Of a stretch of DNA of 64,000 nucleotides, positions 1 through 8,822 are shown one piece after another. How positions within the stretch are numbered: position 1 is the first letter of the stretch; every line of letters starts with the position of its first letter. The notes beneath the pieces are model-generated. The model had not been told where the DNA came from. It saw nothing but the letters and a program-made list of their open reading frames with translations, and ran no database searches. Where the stretch lies: positions 1 to 64,000 of the forward strand of contig NZ_JBANRL010000001.1 of assembly GCF_037154015.1 (NCBI RefSeq), written 5' to 3'. The translations under genes were made by a program, and so were the position numbers. The DNA is from Altererythrobacter aquiaggeris. GTDB taxonomy: Bacteria > Pseudomonadota > Alphaproteobacteria > Sphingomonadales > Sphingomonadaceae.

Positions 1-114
1 CACATCAGCGCGCGAGGCGCCGCCCGCTACCCACAGAATTGCGAGGAAAGCGACGAGCATCCAGAAGGACAGGGACGATGCGCGACCGGATGCTGCGGTG
101 GAATGACGAGACAT
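1..114 (-). CDS. O-antigen ligase/polymerase-like membrane protein, N-terminus only (partial)
   Basis: Only the first 38 codons are inside the window; the gene runs off the left edge on the minus strand. The ATG lies at 114-112. The peptide has a short Ser/Ala/Arg-rich cytoplasmic start and then one hydrophobic segment (FWMLVAFLAILWVAGGASR), which looks like the first membrane span of a Wzy/WaaL-type polysaccharide polymerase or ligase. The adjacent export genes (1405-5601) and wecBC fit a role in exopolysaccharide assembly. Assignment to the O-antigen ligase family rests on the short N-terminus and the context, so any other multispan EPS protein is possible. Confidence 0.5.
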   Translation of the reverse strand, partial: MSRHSTAASGRASSLSFWMLVAFLAILWVAGGASRADV

Positions 115-626
115 GCGCGGGCGAATAGACAATTCCTTTCTCCACGCAAACCGAATAGTTGTCATGGATTGAGGCACCAATGAACTGCGTTGTTTATAAA
201 TCTGGAATCAATGCCTCCCAGATCCCGCACAATGACCGTCCGCACACCGCCGAATTCCTCGCGGACGGAAATCAAATTGCACGGAGGCGGAGAGTGTGGA
301 GATCCTGTCGCCGAGTAACGCGAATTATGCTTTTCAACCCCGCAGCAGTTTGCGATCGCCAGCAGTCCGATTGAAAAGGGTGTGATCGTGGGGACTCTCT
401 ACCGGATAGCGCACCGCGAGCCGGGGAGACAGAAATCGATCCAGGATAAACCCTGGATTTCGCGCTTCGGCCTGTGCAGTCGCATTGGCGGAATACTCCG
501 CAGTTGCAGCCACAAGAACCCGCGCCGCACTTTCCGTTTGTGCAAACTCTTCGGGTCTTGATGACTACAAACACACGAATGATCACCTACCGACAAGCAG
601 CAGGACACGGGTGTTCGTTGATCAGG
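115..626. other. 512-bp stretch without a convincing gene
   Basis: This lies between the partial membrane-protein gene (minus) and the end of the lipoprotein gene (minus). Short open frames exist on both strands, including about 100 codons at 272-586 minus and a plus frame reading from 485 into the next gene. Their composition is Arg/Cys/Ser-rich and looks like non-coding frames of GC-rich DNA. I see no tRNA cloverleaf, terminator or repeat. The promoter of the leftmost gene should lie in the first 100-200 bases. Confidence 0.5.
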
Positions 627-1097
627 TCATGTCATGGCGCGCAAGCAACCGATGGCGATTTGGCCGCGTTCGCGCTGCTCAGGAATTTCTTCGGCGCGCT
701 GTTGGCGGTCGGCCGCAATGTCGGCACTTGATTTGCTCTCGGCGGCGCCGAGTTGCTGGACCCGGCTGTTGTAAACAGTGCGCACCTGCTCGACAGCGTT
801 TAACATTGCCGGATCGAGCTGGCCGCCTTCAGACATTTGTGCATACAAGGAATCCAGCGCGATACTGCACGAAAGTGACCGGATGTAGGCACTCGTTTCT
901 GCCGACAGCGCCTGTACACTGCCCACGGAGAGAGCCACGGCAGCCCGCTTGTCCTCATCGCTAAATTGGCGCGCCTGCCCGACCTTCTCACTAGGAACCG
1001 GAGCCGCTGTATCGGCACCGCATCCGGCAAGGAGCAGGGGTGCAAAAAGCAGTTCGACTTTGCGGGCGATGGGGCGTGATGTTCTCAGATGGACCAT
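627..1097 (-). CDS. putative lipoprotein, unknown function
   Basis: 156 residues starting at the ATG at 1097-1095. The N-terminus has basic residues, a hydrophobic stretch and a clear lipobox (LLLAGC, Cys about residue 26), so the product is expected to be a lipid-anchored envelope protein. The mature part is Ala/Gln/Glu-rich and largely helical, with further Cys residues near the middle and the end. A longer in-frame extension upstream to 1268 is possible but would bury the signal peptide, so the internal ATG is preferred. The gene is divergent from the export gene at 1405. I do not recognise the family. Confidence 0.6.
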   Translation of the reverse strand: MVHLRTSRPIARKVELLFAPLLLAGCGADTAAPVPSEKVGQARQFSDEDKRAAVALSVGSVQALSAETSAYIRSLSCSIALDSLYAQMSEGGQLDPAMLNAVEQVRTVYNSRVQQLGAAESKSSADIAADRQQRAEEIPEQRERGQIAIGCLRAMT

Positions 1098-1404
1098 GGG
1101 CCTACTAATGCCACAATCGGAGTTGCGCAAAGCATGAAATAGCATAACGTCTCCCCACCACCCGGCACCGGTCGCGCAATGCCGCTTTGCCGACCATTTC
1201 CCGCCATTATTCTCATTGGCGTTTGTTTTGCCCACGCTGCATTTTATGGCTTTTAGGCGGATTTGCATGACCAGTTGCGTGCCCCGCTTTCAATGCGAGC
1301 GGATTATTAAAATCACTGTCACACAGCTGGATCTTCTCTTTACGTGCACTCGCCTCGCCCCTATACGACCCAATCTCGTGGGTAACTGGACCTCTGATCT
1401 CAAA
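1098..1404. promoter_or_regulatory. divergent intergenic region upstream of the EPS export operon
   Basis: These 307 bases separate the lipoprotein gene (minus) from the Wza-like gene (plus). An open frame continues upstream of 1405 but its residues do not resemble a signal peptide or the family, so I treat it as non-coding. It must hold the promoters for both directions. An AT-richer patch (gattattaaaatcactgtc, about 1301-1320) is the best place for the plus-strand promoter. I saw no strong operator palindrome. Confidence 0.4.
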
Positions 1405-2127
1405 ATGCGTAATTTTTTCCTAAGCCTAATGGTCAGTCTTGGCCTAGTCGGGTGCGCTGGGCAACCGCCCATCCAGTCGACTTCCGATCTTACCGTAATT
1501 GAATCTAGCATGGTGCTTCCTGCGCCAAGCCGCGGCGACTTGGACGCAACCGACCGGGTCGCCCTGATTGGTCCGCTCGATACCATCACCGTGCGCGTTT
1601 TCGGCATTCCCGAACTGGGCGGCCAAATGCAGGTTGATACCAGCGGCCGGATCGCAATGCCGCTGATCGGGGCGGTCGATGCCGGGGGTAAGACCTCTTC
1701 CGAACTCGCGCGCGACATAGAAGTCGCACTGGCCCGGAATTTCATTCGCGATCCTGATGTGACCATCAACATCAACAGTTCGGTCAGCCAGGTTGTGACA
1801 GTGGATGGCCAAGTTGTGGAGCCAGGGCTTTATCCGGTAACTAATCAGATGACATTGCTGCGTGCGGTCGCTTCAGCCCGTGGCCTGACCGAATTCGCCA
1901 AGCAGGACGATGTCGTTATCCTCCGTACCGTCGATGGCCAGCGGCTTGCCGGCCTCTACAACATCGGCGCTATCCGCCGGGGCCTTTATGCAGATCCTGA
2001 TATTTACGCCAACGATCTGATTGTAGTCGGTGACAGTCCGCAGAGGCGGCGGTTCCGCGACATTATCGGTTTGGCTCCGCTTCTGGCCGCGCCGGTCATA
2101 GCAATTTTACAGCGTACGACACCTTAA
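1405..2127 (+). CDS. polysaccharide biosynthesis/export (Wza-type) lipoprotein
   Basis: 240 residues. The chosen ATG at 1405 gives a compact signal peptide with lipobox GLVGC (Cys17). Residues about 54-115 form a Poly_export domain (IGPLDTITVRVFGIPELGG and following). A SLBB-like segment follows at about 125-165 (VVTVDGQVVEPGLYPV). The C-terminus is hydrophobic (LAPLLAAPVIAIL), which suits an outer-membrane helix. Wza-family proteins form the outer-membrane channel for capsule or exopolysaccharide. At 240 residues it is shorter than E. coli Wza (about 379), as is usual in sphingomonads. It lies 4 bp before the BY-kinase gene, so the two are almost certainly co-transcribed and act together. 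Confidence 0.88.
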   Translation: MRNFFLSLMVSLGLVGCAGQPPIQSTSDLTVIESSMVLPAPSRGDLDATDRVALIGPLDTITVRVFGIPELGGQMQVDTSGRIAMPLIGAVDAGGKTSSELARDIEVALARNFIRDPDVTININSSVSQVVTVDGQVVEPGLYPVTNQMTLLRAVASARGLTEFAKQDDVVILRTVDGQRLAGLYNIGAIRRGLYADPDIYANDLIVVGDSPQRRRFRDIIGLAPLLAAPVIAILQRTTP

Positions 2128-2131
2128 GATT

Positions 2132-4342
2132 ATGAACATTCTGACAAACAGTCGCGAAGATCGACGCTTCGATCAAAATTCTGAGGCTGATGCGCCGTAC
2201 AATGCGCCAGCCGCATTTGAGGAACGTTCCGTTCTGCAGCATTATATGCGTATTGCATTGCGCTGGCGCTGGGTAATTCTCGGGGCAACCATCGCCGCGG
2301 CGGCGCTAGGCCTCGTTGCCACCTTGCTGATGACCCCGCAATACACTGCCGCCTCGACGATCGAGATCCTGCGCGAGTCGGACCAGGTCACAAGCTTCGA
2401 AGGGGTCGAACGCGAAACCAGCATCGCCGATCAAGAGTTCTATCAGACCCAATATGGCCTGCTGCGCGCTCGAAGCCTCGCTGAGCGGGTAGCTAATGAA
2501 TTGAATTTGGTCGACGATCCCAAATTTTTTGAAATGTTCGGCGCCGCGAAAGCTGGCGAGGCAGCCTTTCAAATAAGTAACGGTCGTTTTCCGGCGCAGG
2601 GCCGGGCAGAACGTCAGCGGATTGCAGGCGAGGTGTTGCTCGCGAACATTAGTGTCGATCCCACTCGCCTGTCGCGACTAGTGGACATCCGATTCACCAG
2701 CCCCGATGCCGCATTCTCCGCCGCCGTCTCCAATGCTTGGGCCAAAAATTTCATCGAATCCAATCTGGAACGCAAACTTCAGTCGACCTCTTACGGACGC
2801 GACGCTCTTCAGCGGCAGTTGACCGATTACAAGCAGCGGCTCGACGAATCTCAGCGGCGGTTGGTAGGCTATGCTTCTGCCCAAGAAATTATCAACCTTC
2901 CGGCCACCAGCGCAGGCGCTCAGGAGCGTCCGATCATTGCGGACAACCTCGCTACGCTCAATTCGGCACTAAGCGAGGCAATTGCCGACCGCATCGCTGC
3001 GGAATCTCGCTTCCGGCAGGCAGGCAGCGCTGGCAGCACCGTTGCAGCCCTCGACAACACTGCGATCAACAATTTGCGTCAGCGGCGGGCCGAATTGGCT
3101 GCAGAATATCAGCAACTTATGGTCCGCTTTGAACCGGGTTATCCTGCAGCGCGGGAAATCAAACAGCAAATCAGTGCGCTGGATAGCGCGATTGCGCGCG
3201 AGGAAACGCGCGTTTCAGGCTCGGTGCAAGCTGAATATCGCCAAGCGGTCCAACGTGAAAACGCGCTGGAAACAAAGGTGGCCGCTTTAAAAGAAGAATT
3301 TCTTGATCTGCGCCGGCGCTCGATTCAATATAATATTTTTGAACAAGAAGTCGACACCAACCAAGCCCTTTACGATGGGCTTCTCAAGCGGTTCGAGGAA
3401 ATCGGTATCGCCGGCGGTGTCGGCGTTAACAATGTTGCTATCGTGGATCTTGCCGATGTCCCGCAAAACCCGTCGAGCCCCAACTTAATTCTCAATATGC
3501 TGATAGCCGTGCTTGGCGGTCTCATGATTGGCATTGCGATGGCGCTGGGTCTTGAGCAGCTTGACGAATCCATCGGTGACCCGACCGAATTGCAGCGCCG
3601 GCTCGGCCTGCCATTGCTGGGGTCGGTTCCAAAGGTGGAGGACGAGACCCCTACGGAAGCCCTGCTCGATAGAAAGTCTGCCCTTGTCGATGCTTATCTG
3701 GCGATCCAGACTAATCTCGCCTTTACAACCGAACATGGCATCCCGCGCGCATTTTCGGTGACCTCTACCCGTCCCGGCGAAGGCAAGTCCACGACCGCGC
3801 TGTCACTCGCCACGATCCTGTCGCGCCAAGGGCGCAAGGTCATTTTGGTGGACGGCGACATGCGCTCGCCATCGGTTCACCAGCTTGCCGGCGTCAACCA
3901 TGATCGCGGACTGAGTAATTTTCTCACTGGCGAAGACGCACTGGAAGGGCTCATTTTCCAAATCGAGAATTTGGGTGTCGATGCCATGACATCCGGTCCA
4001 ATACCGCCCAACGCGGCCGAACTCCTTACCGGAAATCGCCTTTCCCAGTTAATCGAACGACTGCTGGACACTTACGATCACGTCGTGGTTGACAGCCCGC
4101 CGGTGCTTGGTCTCGCCGATGCGCCATTGATCGGTTCACAAATGGAAGGCGTCATTTATGCGGTCGAATCACATGGAATTCGCTCCACACAAATAAAGAC
4201 CGCGCTCAATCGGCTGGCGAGTGGCAAGGTTAAGGTCTTCGGGGGAATCGTCACCAAATTCGACGCCCGCAAGGCGCATCTCGGCTATGATTATGATTAT
4301 GGTTATGGTTACGGGCGAGACGCGAAAACCGAGCCGGCCTAA
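2132..4342 (+). CDS. Wzz/Wzc-type polysaccharide co-polymerase with BY-kinase domain
   Basis: 736 residues in the inner membrane. TM1 is at about 46-68 (WVILGATIAAAALGLVATLL). A long periplasmic coiled-coil/GNVR region follows, then TM2 at about 452-472 (LILNMLIAVLGGLMIGIAMA). The cytoplasmic kinase domain carries Walker A (STRPGEGKSTT, about 543-553), Walker A' (LVDGDM, about 571) and Walker B (HVVVDSPP, about 649). The tail has a tyrosine cluster (YDYDYGYGYGRD, about 718-729), the usual autophosphorylation target of bacterial tyrosine kinases. The family controls chain length and export of exopolysaccharide with the Wza partner, encoded immediately upstream. The stop overlaps the next start (TAATG at 4340-4344), showing translational coupling. 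Confidence 0.92.
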   Translation: MNILTNSREDRRFDQNSEADAPYNAPAAFEERSVLQHYMRIALRWRWVILGATIAAAALGLVATLLMTPQYTAASTIEILRESDQVTSFEGVERETSIADQEFYQTQYGLLRARSLAERVANELNLVDDPKFFEMFGAAKAGEAAFQISNGRFPAQGRAERQRIAGEVLLANISVDPTRLSRLVDIRFTSPDAAFSAAVSNAWAKNFIESNLERKLQSTSYGRDALQRQLTDYKQRLDESQRRLVGYASAQEIINLPATSAGAQERPIIADNLATLNSALSEAIADRIAAESRFRQAGSAGSTVAALDNTAINNLRQRRAELAAEYQQLMVRFEPGYPAAREIKQQISALDSAIAREETRVSGSVQAEYRQAVQRENALETKVAALKEEFLDLRRRSIQYNIFEQEVDTNQALYDGLLKRFEEIGIAGGVGVNNVAIVDLADVPQNPSSPNLILNMLIAVLGGLMIGIAMALGLEQLDESIGDPTELQRRLGLPLLGSVPKVEDETPTEALLDRKSALVDAYLAIQTNLAFTTEHGIPRAFSVTSTRPGEGKSTTALSLATILSRQGRKVILVDGDMRSPSVHQLAGVNHDRGLSNFLTGEDALEGLIFQIENLGVDAMTSGPIPPNAAELLTGNRLSQLIERLLDTYDHVVVDSPPVLGLADAPLIGSQMEGVIYAVESHGIRSTQIKTALNRLASGKVKVFGGIVTKFDARKAHLGYDYDYGYGYGRDAKTEPA

Positions 4343-5601
4343 TGCAGAAGCGGCGCCGCTCCTCATCCTCGCATCGCTCGGCCCCGCGCCGCTCGCGGCG
4401 AAACTGGTTGGGCCGCTTGGCGCTCGCATCGGGTGCCAGCACTGTCGGCCTGCTGAGCGTAAGCGGGTCTTTGGCACAGGTTATCGAACTGGCCGATCCG
4501 TCGCGCGCGGCTATCCTTGCGCCGAACAATGGCGTCATTCTCGCCGCTAGCGCGCAACAAAAACTGACGATGACGCCGACAGAGGCTCAGGATTCGGACC
4601 CGGCGCGGCTTGCGCGCGCTTCGCTGCGCGAGGATCCCACCGCAGTCGATGCGCTCAACGTGCTTGGGCTACAGGCGCAATTGCGTGGCGATACCGAGGG
4701 CGCGAGGAAGGTTTTTCAATATTCCCTGCTGCTCTCACGGCGTGAACTTCGGTCGCAAATCTGGGCAATAGAAGAGGCGGTCAGTCGCGGCGATATCGCC
4801 GCTGCCCTGCGCAGCTACGATATCGCCCTTCGAACCTCCAAGGCAGCGCCGGACTTGTTACTGCCAAATCTGGTCGCCGCGCTGGCCGAACCCAAAGTGC
4901 GCGCTGGTTTGCTGCCGATAATGGAAAGCAAACCTGTCTGGACCGAAAGCTTTTTGTACCAAATTGCTACTAGCGAGATCGCGCCAGCAGCGGGCGTGGC
5001 GTTCTTTCGCGAGGGCGAGTCGGTGGGTCTGCCGGTCACCAACGACTTGCGCGCAGCCTTGGTAAATCGTCTGCTGGCAGAGGGAGATACCAAGCAGGCT
5101 TGGGCCTATTATTCAAAATTCCGCAGCGGTGCGAAACGTAACCGTTCGAGCGACCCAGAATTTGCATTAAATGCTGGCATTCGCTCTGCCTTCGATTGGA
5201 CTCCAAGCGCCCAGCCGGGAATTTCCGCTGCTATTTTACAAAAGGGGAAGGTTGGCTTGCTGGATTTCTCGCTGCCGCCCGGAACCGGCGGCACGCTGGT
5301 GCAGCAAACACTGCTACTCCCACCGGGAACATATCGTATTGAAGGGCGCAGTCGCGGCATCGTCCAACCGGACCGGACGCGCCCCTATTGGGCGCTGTTT
5401 TGCCAGGACGGCCGCGAGCTGGGACGGGTCGATGTCCTCAATTCGGATGTAGCCGGCGGCGCATTCGAAGGGCAGGTGAGCGTTTCGAGAGACTGCACGA
5501 TGCAGACACTGTCCCTGATAGCGCGTGCATCGGATGACATTAACGGCGTCTCGGGTCAGATAGAACGGGCGTCGCTCACTCCAGCGGGAGAAGATCAATG
5601 A
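4342..5601 (+). CDS. unrecognised EPS-operon protein with TPR-like region
   Basis: 419 residues, coupled by TAATG to the kinase gene. The N-terminus is extremely basic (many Arg/Ser in the first 21 residues), followed by a hydrophobic segment at about 22-46 that ends in a possible signal cleavage site (GSLAQ). Residues about 60-190 read as helical repeats of TPR type (ARLARASLREDPTAVDALNV). The C-terminal third (about 290-415) looks like a beta-rich module: it opens with a phrase like LLDFSLPPGTGG, contains two Cys and may bind carbohydrate. I do not recognise a named family. Its place in the operon suggests a periplasmic role in polymer assembly or export. Confidence 0.7.
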   Translation: MQKRRRSSSSHRSAPRRSRRNWLGRLALASGASTVGLLSVSGSLAQVIELADPSRAAILAPNNGVILAASAQQKLTMTPTEAQDSDPARLARASLREDPTAVDALNVLGLQAQLRGDTEGARKVFQYSLLLSRRELRSQIWAIEEAVSRGDIAAALRSYDIALRTSKAAPDLLLPNLVAALAEPKVRAGLLPIMESKPVWTESFLYQIATSEIAPAAGVAFFREGESVGLPVTNDLRAALVNRLLAEGDTKQAWAYYSKFRSGAKRNRSSDPEFALNAGIRSAFDWTPSAQPGISAAILQKGKVGLLDFSLPPGTGGTLVQQTLLLPPGTYRIEGRSRGIVQPDRTRPYWALFCQDGRELGRVDVLNSDVAGGAFEGQVSVSRDCTMQTLSLIARASDDINGVSGQIERASLTPAGEDQ

Positions 5602-5990
5602 TCAGTGCCAATTCGAACAAATGGGCGTTGGTAGGCGCAGTGGCAGCGTGTGTCGGGTTTGCCGCGCCCGCATCTGCGCAAGTATCGCCTCGCTTTCAAG
5701 CCGCCGAAGATGCGGATGCCAGTGACGAGGCGGAAACTCAGAATGAAGGAATGCAACGGTCTGCCCGCACCGCTGACACCGGGGTTGGCGAAGTCGGCAA
5801 GCGCCTGACAGCGCAAGACGCTGCGGCGATCGCCGATCCCTTGGGTCGTATTAACTCGCGGATCAATAATCGGGTCGAAAATCGCATTCGTAACAGAATC
5901 GACCGCGATTATGATCCTGCTGCTAATGCGACGTCACCCTATGAGGTTGCAAATCGACAGACACGCGTGGGGCAGAGCCAGCCCCGTTAA
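5598..5990 (+). CDS. small secreted protein at end of EPS operon, unknown function
   Basis: 130 residues, starting at an ATGA overlap with the preceding stop. A standard signal peptide (WALVGAVAACVGFAAPASAQ, cleavage after about residue 28) targets it to the periplasm. The mature chain is polar. It has an acidic segment (DADASDEAETQNE) and an unusual Asn/Arg repeat (GRINSRINNRVENRIRNRID, about 83-102) that looks like a basic amphipathic helix. No family was recognised. Co-translation with the export genes implies a supporting role in the same pathway. Confidence 0.65.
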   Translation: MISANSNKWALVGAVAACVGFAAPASAQVSPRFQAAEDADASDEAETQNEGMQRSARTADTGVGEVGKRLTAQDAAAIADPLGRINSRINNRVENRIRNRIDRDYDPAANATSPYEVANRQTRVGQSQPR

Positions 5991-6262
5991 ATACCCAGCC
6001 GCCACGGCCTGACAACCGCCATCGAGGTGGTGGATTACACCGACCATATACGATCACAGGTCGCGCAGGAAATACCGTCACGAGCGGCCCGATTCACCGG
6101 TCCCGAAGTTGCTCGCTCTATTCCATCGCTGCGATCGCGGCCTCAGTAACGTTTTAATGCGGGAAGACGCTTTGCTCCGCAGACGGTTGTCAGGCTCAAC
6201 ATTCCCAAGTTTGTTTTTTATACCGCGATGATTAGGCCGTCTGGCTACCATTTCAGCCATTG

Positions 6263-7564
6263 TCAGCCGGCCAGACGCAGACCCGGCGCGGGTGCGGTTT
6301 TTGCGGCATCGGGCCAGATACCGCGTGTATCGTAAGCGATGATGTGGCCGCGTTCTTCAGCGGGGATTACACGGAAAACGTCATGATCCACCAAAACGAT
6401 CATGATGCCGCAAGTTTCCAGCGCTGCATCAACATCGATTAATTCCGCACCGGTTCCATTAAATTCTGGCGGCAATTCCTGCGCATAGGGTTCGACAATC
6501 TTGATACGCGAGGAAAACTTGCGCGCGAGACTGGCTGCGACAAAGCGCGCGGGGCTTTCGCGGAAATCATCGATGTTGGCTTTAAATGCCAGCCCCAGGC
6601 AGGCAACAGGTATGCCCGGATTATCTTCCACCAGCTTTGTTGCCCTCGCGATGACGTGGTGCATCTTGGCGTCATTCACATCGCGCGCCATGCGGATCAT
6701 GCGGGCCTGCGCGGGTGCGCTGTTGACGATGAACCACGGATCGACTGCGATGCAGTGCCCACCCACACCGGGGCCCGGTTGAAGGATATTCACGCGCGGG
6801 TGCCGGTTCGCCAGTTTGATCACTTCCCACACATCAAGGCCGGTCTCATCGGCGATCATCGAAAGTTCATTGGCAAAGGCGATGTTGGTGTCGCGATAAG
6901 CGTTTTCGACCAGCTTCGTCATTTCAGCGCTGCGGGCGTCGGTGATCACGCAGGTTCCGCGTACGAACCGTTTGTAAAATGTGAGCGCCTTGCGGGCGCA
7001 GCGCGGCGTAATTCCGCCGATCGAGCGGTCATTGTTGGTCAGTTCTTCGATTATATGGCCTGGCAAAACACGCTCTGGACAATAGGCAATGGATACGTCC
7101 GGCGTATCGGCAGACACGCCCGGCAGTTTAAGATCGGGGCGTAACCCGGCGATCAAATCGCGCATTTTCTCCGTCGTGCCAACCGGCGAGGTCGATTCAA
7201 GAATGATGGTATCGCCGCATTTGAGCACTCCGGCAACTTCGGTCGCGGCGGACAGTACATGGGAAATATCGGGTGTGTGGTTGCCGTCTTTTTCAAACGG
7301 TGTCGGCACCGCAATCACAAACACATCCGCAGGTCGGACATGCGTGGTCGCGGTCAGCAACCCGCTTTTCACGGCTGCGTGGACCAACCCGTCGAGATCG
7401 GCTTCTTCGATATGGATTTCTCCGCGGTTGATCGTATCGACGACCGTTTGTGTGACATCCACCCCGTGCACACGCACGCCGGAACGCGCAATCACGGCAG
7501 CCGTAGGCAGTCCGATATAGCCCAGACCTACCACACAGGTTTCAATTGATGTTTCGCCGCGCAT
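6263..7564 (-). CDS. wecC: UDP-N-acetyl-D-mannosamine dehydrogenase
   Basis: 433 residues. The start at 7564 is chosen over 7579 because AAGG sits 7 nt upstream of it and none precedes the other. An N-terminal Rossmann motif (VVGLGYIGLP) binds NAD, and the catalytic cysteine lies in the GGHCIAVDP motif at about residue 270. The family oxidises UDP-ManNAc twice to UDP-ManNAcA, a precursor for capsule, enterobacterial common antigen or EPS. It follows wecB on the same strand, so the two encode consecutive steps from UDP-GlcNAc. The 272-bp region beyond its 3' end (5991-6262, convergent with the EPS operon) shows no gene or clear terminator. A different UDP-hexuronate dehydrogenase specificity is possible. 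Confidence 0.9.
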   Translation of the reverse strand: MRGETSIETCVVGLGYIGLPTAAVIARSGVRVHGVDVTQTVVDTINRGEIHIEEADLDGLVHAAVKSGLLTATTHVRPADVFVIAVPTPFEKDGNHTPDISHVLSAATEVAGVLKCGDTIILESTSPVGTTEKMRDLIAGLRPDLKLPGVSADTPDVSIAYCPERVLPGHIIEELTNNDRSIGGITPRCARKALTFYKRFVRGTCVITDARSAEMTKLVENAYRDTNIAFANELSMIADETGLDVWEVIKLANRHPRVNILQPGPGVGGHCIAVDPWFIVNSAPAQARMIRMARDVNDAKMHHVIARATKLVEDNPGIPVACLGLAFKANIDDFRESPARFVAASLARKFSSRIKIVEPYAQELPPEFNGTGAELIDVDAALETCGIMIVLVDHDVFRVIPAEERGHIIAYDTRGIWPDAAKTAPAPGLRLAG

Positions 7565-7659
7565 GGCAGACCTTTTCATTTATGTTCGCAGGAGGTCATG
7601 CCGCAAAGCGGTAAAGATAGCGGTAACGATACCGCCAGACGGGCAATATTTTCCGCGTT

Positions 7660-8781
7660 TCAGGCGCGCCCGAGCAAGTCCGCGATCCGCGCTGATGAAT
7701 GGCCGTCGCCGAAGGGATTATGCGCCCGCGCCATCGCGGAATAAGCGTGGTCATCGTCGAGCAGGCGTTCGGTTTCGGCCACGATTGTATCTGCGTTTGT
7801 GCCGACCAATTTGGCAGTGCCGGCCTCGATACCCTCGGGCCGCTCGGTCGTTTCACGCATGACCAGTACCGGCTTTCCCAGCGCAGGCGCTTCTTCCTGA
7901 ACGCCGCCACTGTCGGTCAACATCAATGCCGAGATGTCGAGCAGACGCGCAAAATGGAGATAATCGAGCGGTTCGATCAGCGCCACATTATCCAGCCCGC
8001 CCAGCGCCTCGTTCATTACCGTCCGAACGGCGGGATTGGGGTGCACCGGAAAGACCAGCGCAACATCGCCGCGCTGCGCAATCCTGCGAACCGCTTCGGC
8101 GATCGCTTCAAGCCCGCCACCGAAATTTTCACGGCGGTGGCTGGTTACTCCGACAATCCGCTTGCCCGCGAACCTTGCTTCGATATCGGCCAACCCTGCG
8201 GCGAGCGCAGGCTCTGCTGCTATTCGCGCCGTAACCCATTGCAGCGCATCGATAACCGTGTTGCCGGTAACGTGGATGGTGTCCGCAGCTGTGTTTTCAA
8301 GCCGCAGCGCCGCCGCTGACGTTTGGGTTGGCGCGCAATGTAGCGCCGCGATGGAACCTATGACCTTGCGGTTCACTTCTTCGGGCCACGGCTGATATAT
8401 ATCGCCGCTGCGCAACCCTGCCTCGACATGGCATACGGGTATTTTGCGGTAATAAGCTGCCAGAGCGCCCGACATGGCTGTCGCAGTATCACCTTGGACA
8501 ACAACCCAATCGGGCTGTTCTTCATCCATTATTTTGCCAAGACCGGTGAGCAGCGCCGCAGTCAGGCTATCAAGCGATTGATCAGGGCGCATCAGATCAA
8601 GATCATGGTGCGGCGTAATTGCGGCAATTCGCAAAACCTGATCGAGCATGTCGCGGTGCTGGCCCGAAACGCAGATGCGCGACACGAAGCGCGTGTCATC
8701 CTCCAGCACATGGGCAAGCGGGAAAAGCTTGATAGCTTCGGGACGGGTACCGAATATGGTGAGGATTTTGCGCGCGGTCAT
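7660..8781 (-). CDS. wecB: UDP-N-acetylglucosamine 2-epimerase (non-hydrolysing)
   Basis: 373 residues, full length for the family. Characteristic motifs are TIFGTRPEAIKLFPL at the N-terminus, VQGDTATAM, HVEAGLRSG, VTSHRRENFGGG and LTDSGGVQEEAP. These carry the conserved acidic and His residues of the UDP-binding cleft. It interconverts UDP-GlcNAc and UDP-ManNAc in the cytoplasm. The gene is about 95 bp upstream of wecC on the same strand, giving a two-step route to UDP-ManNAcA. An AAGGG element lies about 8 nt before the ATG. Confidence 0.95.
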   Translation of the reverse strand: MTARKILTIFGTRPEAIKLFPLAHVLEDDTRFVSRICVSGQHRDMLDQVLRIAAITPHHDLDLMRPDQSLDSLTAALLTGLGKIMDEEQPDWVVVQGDTATAMSGALAAYYRKIPVCHVEAGLRSGDIYQPWPEEVNRKVIGSIAALHCAPTQTSAAALRLENTAADTIHVTGNTVIDALQWVTARIAAEPALAAGLADIEARFAGKRIVGVTSHRRENFGGGLEAIAEAVRRIAQRGDVALVFPVHPNPAVRTVMNEALGGLDNVALIEPLDYLHFARLLDISALMLTDSGGVQEEAPALGKPVLVMRETTERPEGIEAGTAKLVGTNADTIVAETERLLDDDHAYSAMARAHNPFGDGHSSARIADLLGRA

Positions 8782-8822
8782 GCAGATGCCCTTAGCGCGT
8801 GAGGGTTAAGACCGCGTTTGCC

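Noticed and set aside
272-586. Possible 104-residue minus-strand protein in the 115-626 gap
   Set aside because: Cys/Arg/Ser-rich composition, no signal or domain, and competing frames on both strands; probably non-coding.
1216-1404. N-terminal extension of the Wza-like protein to 1216
   Set aside because: It would precede and destroy the lipoprotein signal peptide that begins at 1405.
5969-5985. GGGGC/GCCCC hairpin at the end of the EPS operon
   Set aside because: Five-pair stem inside the coding end and no U-tract; could occur by chance.
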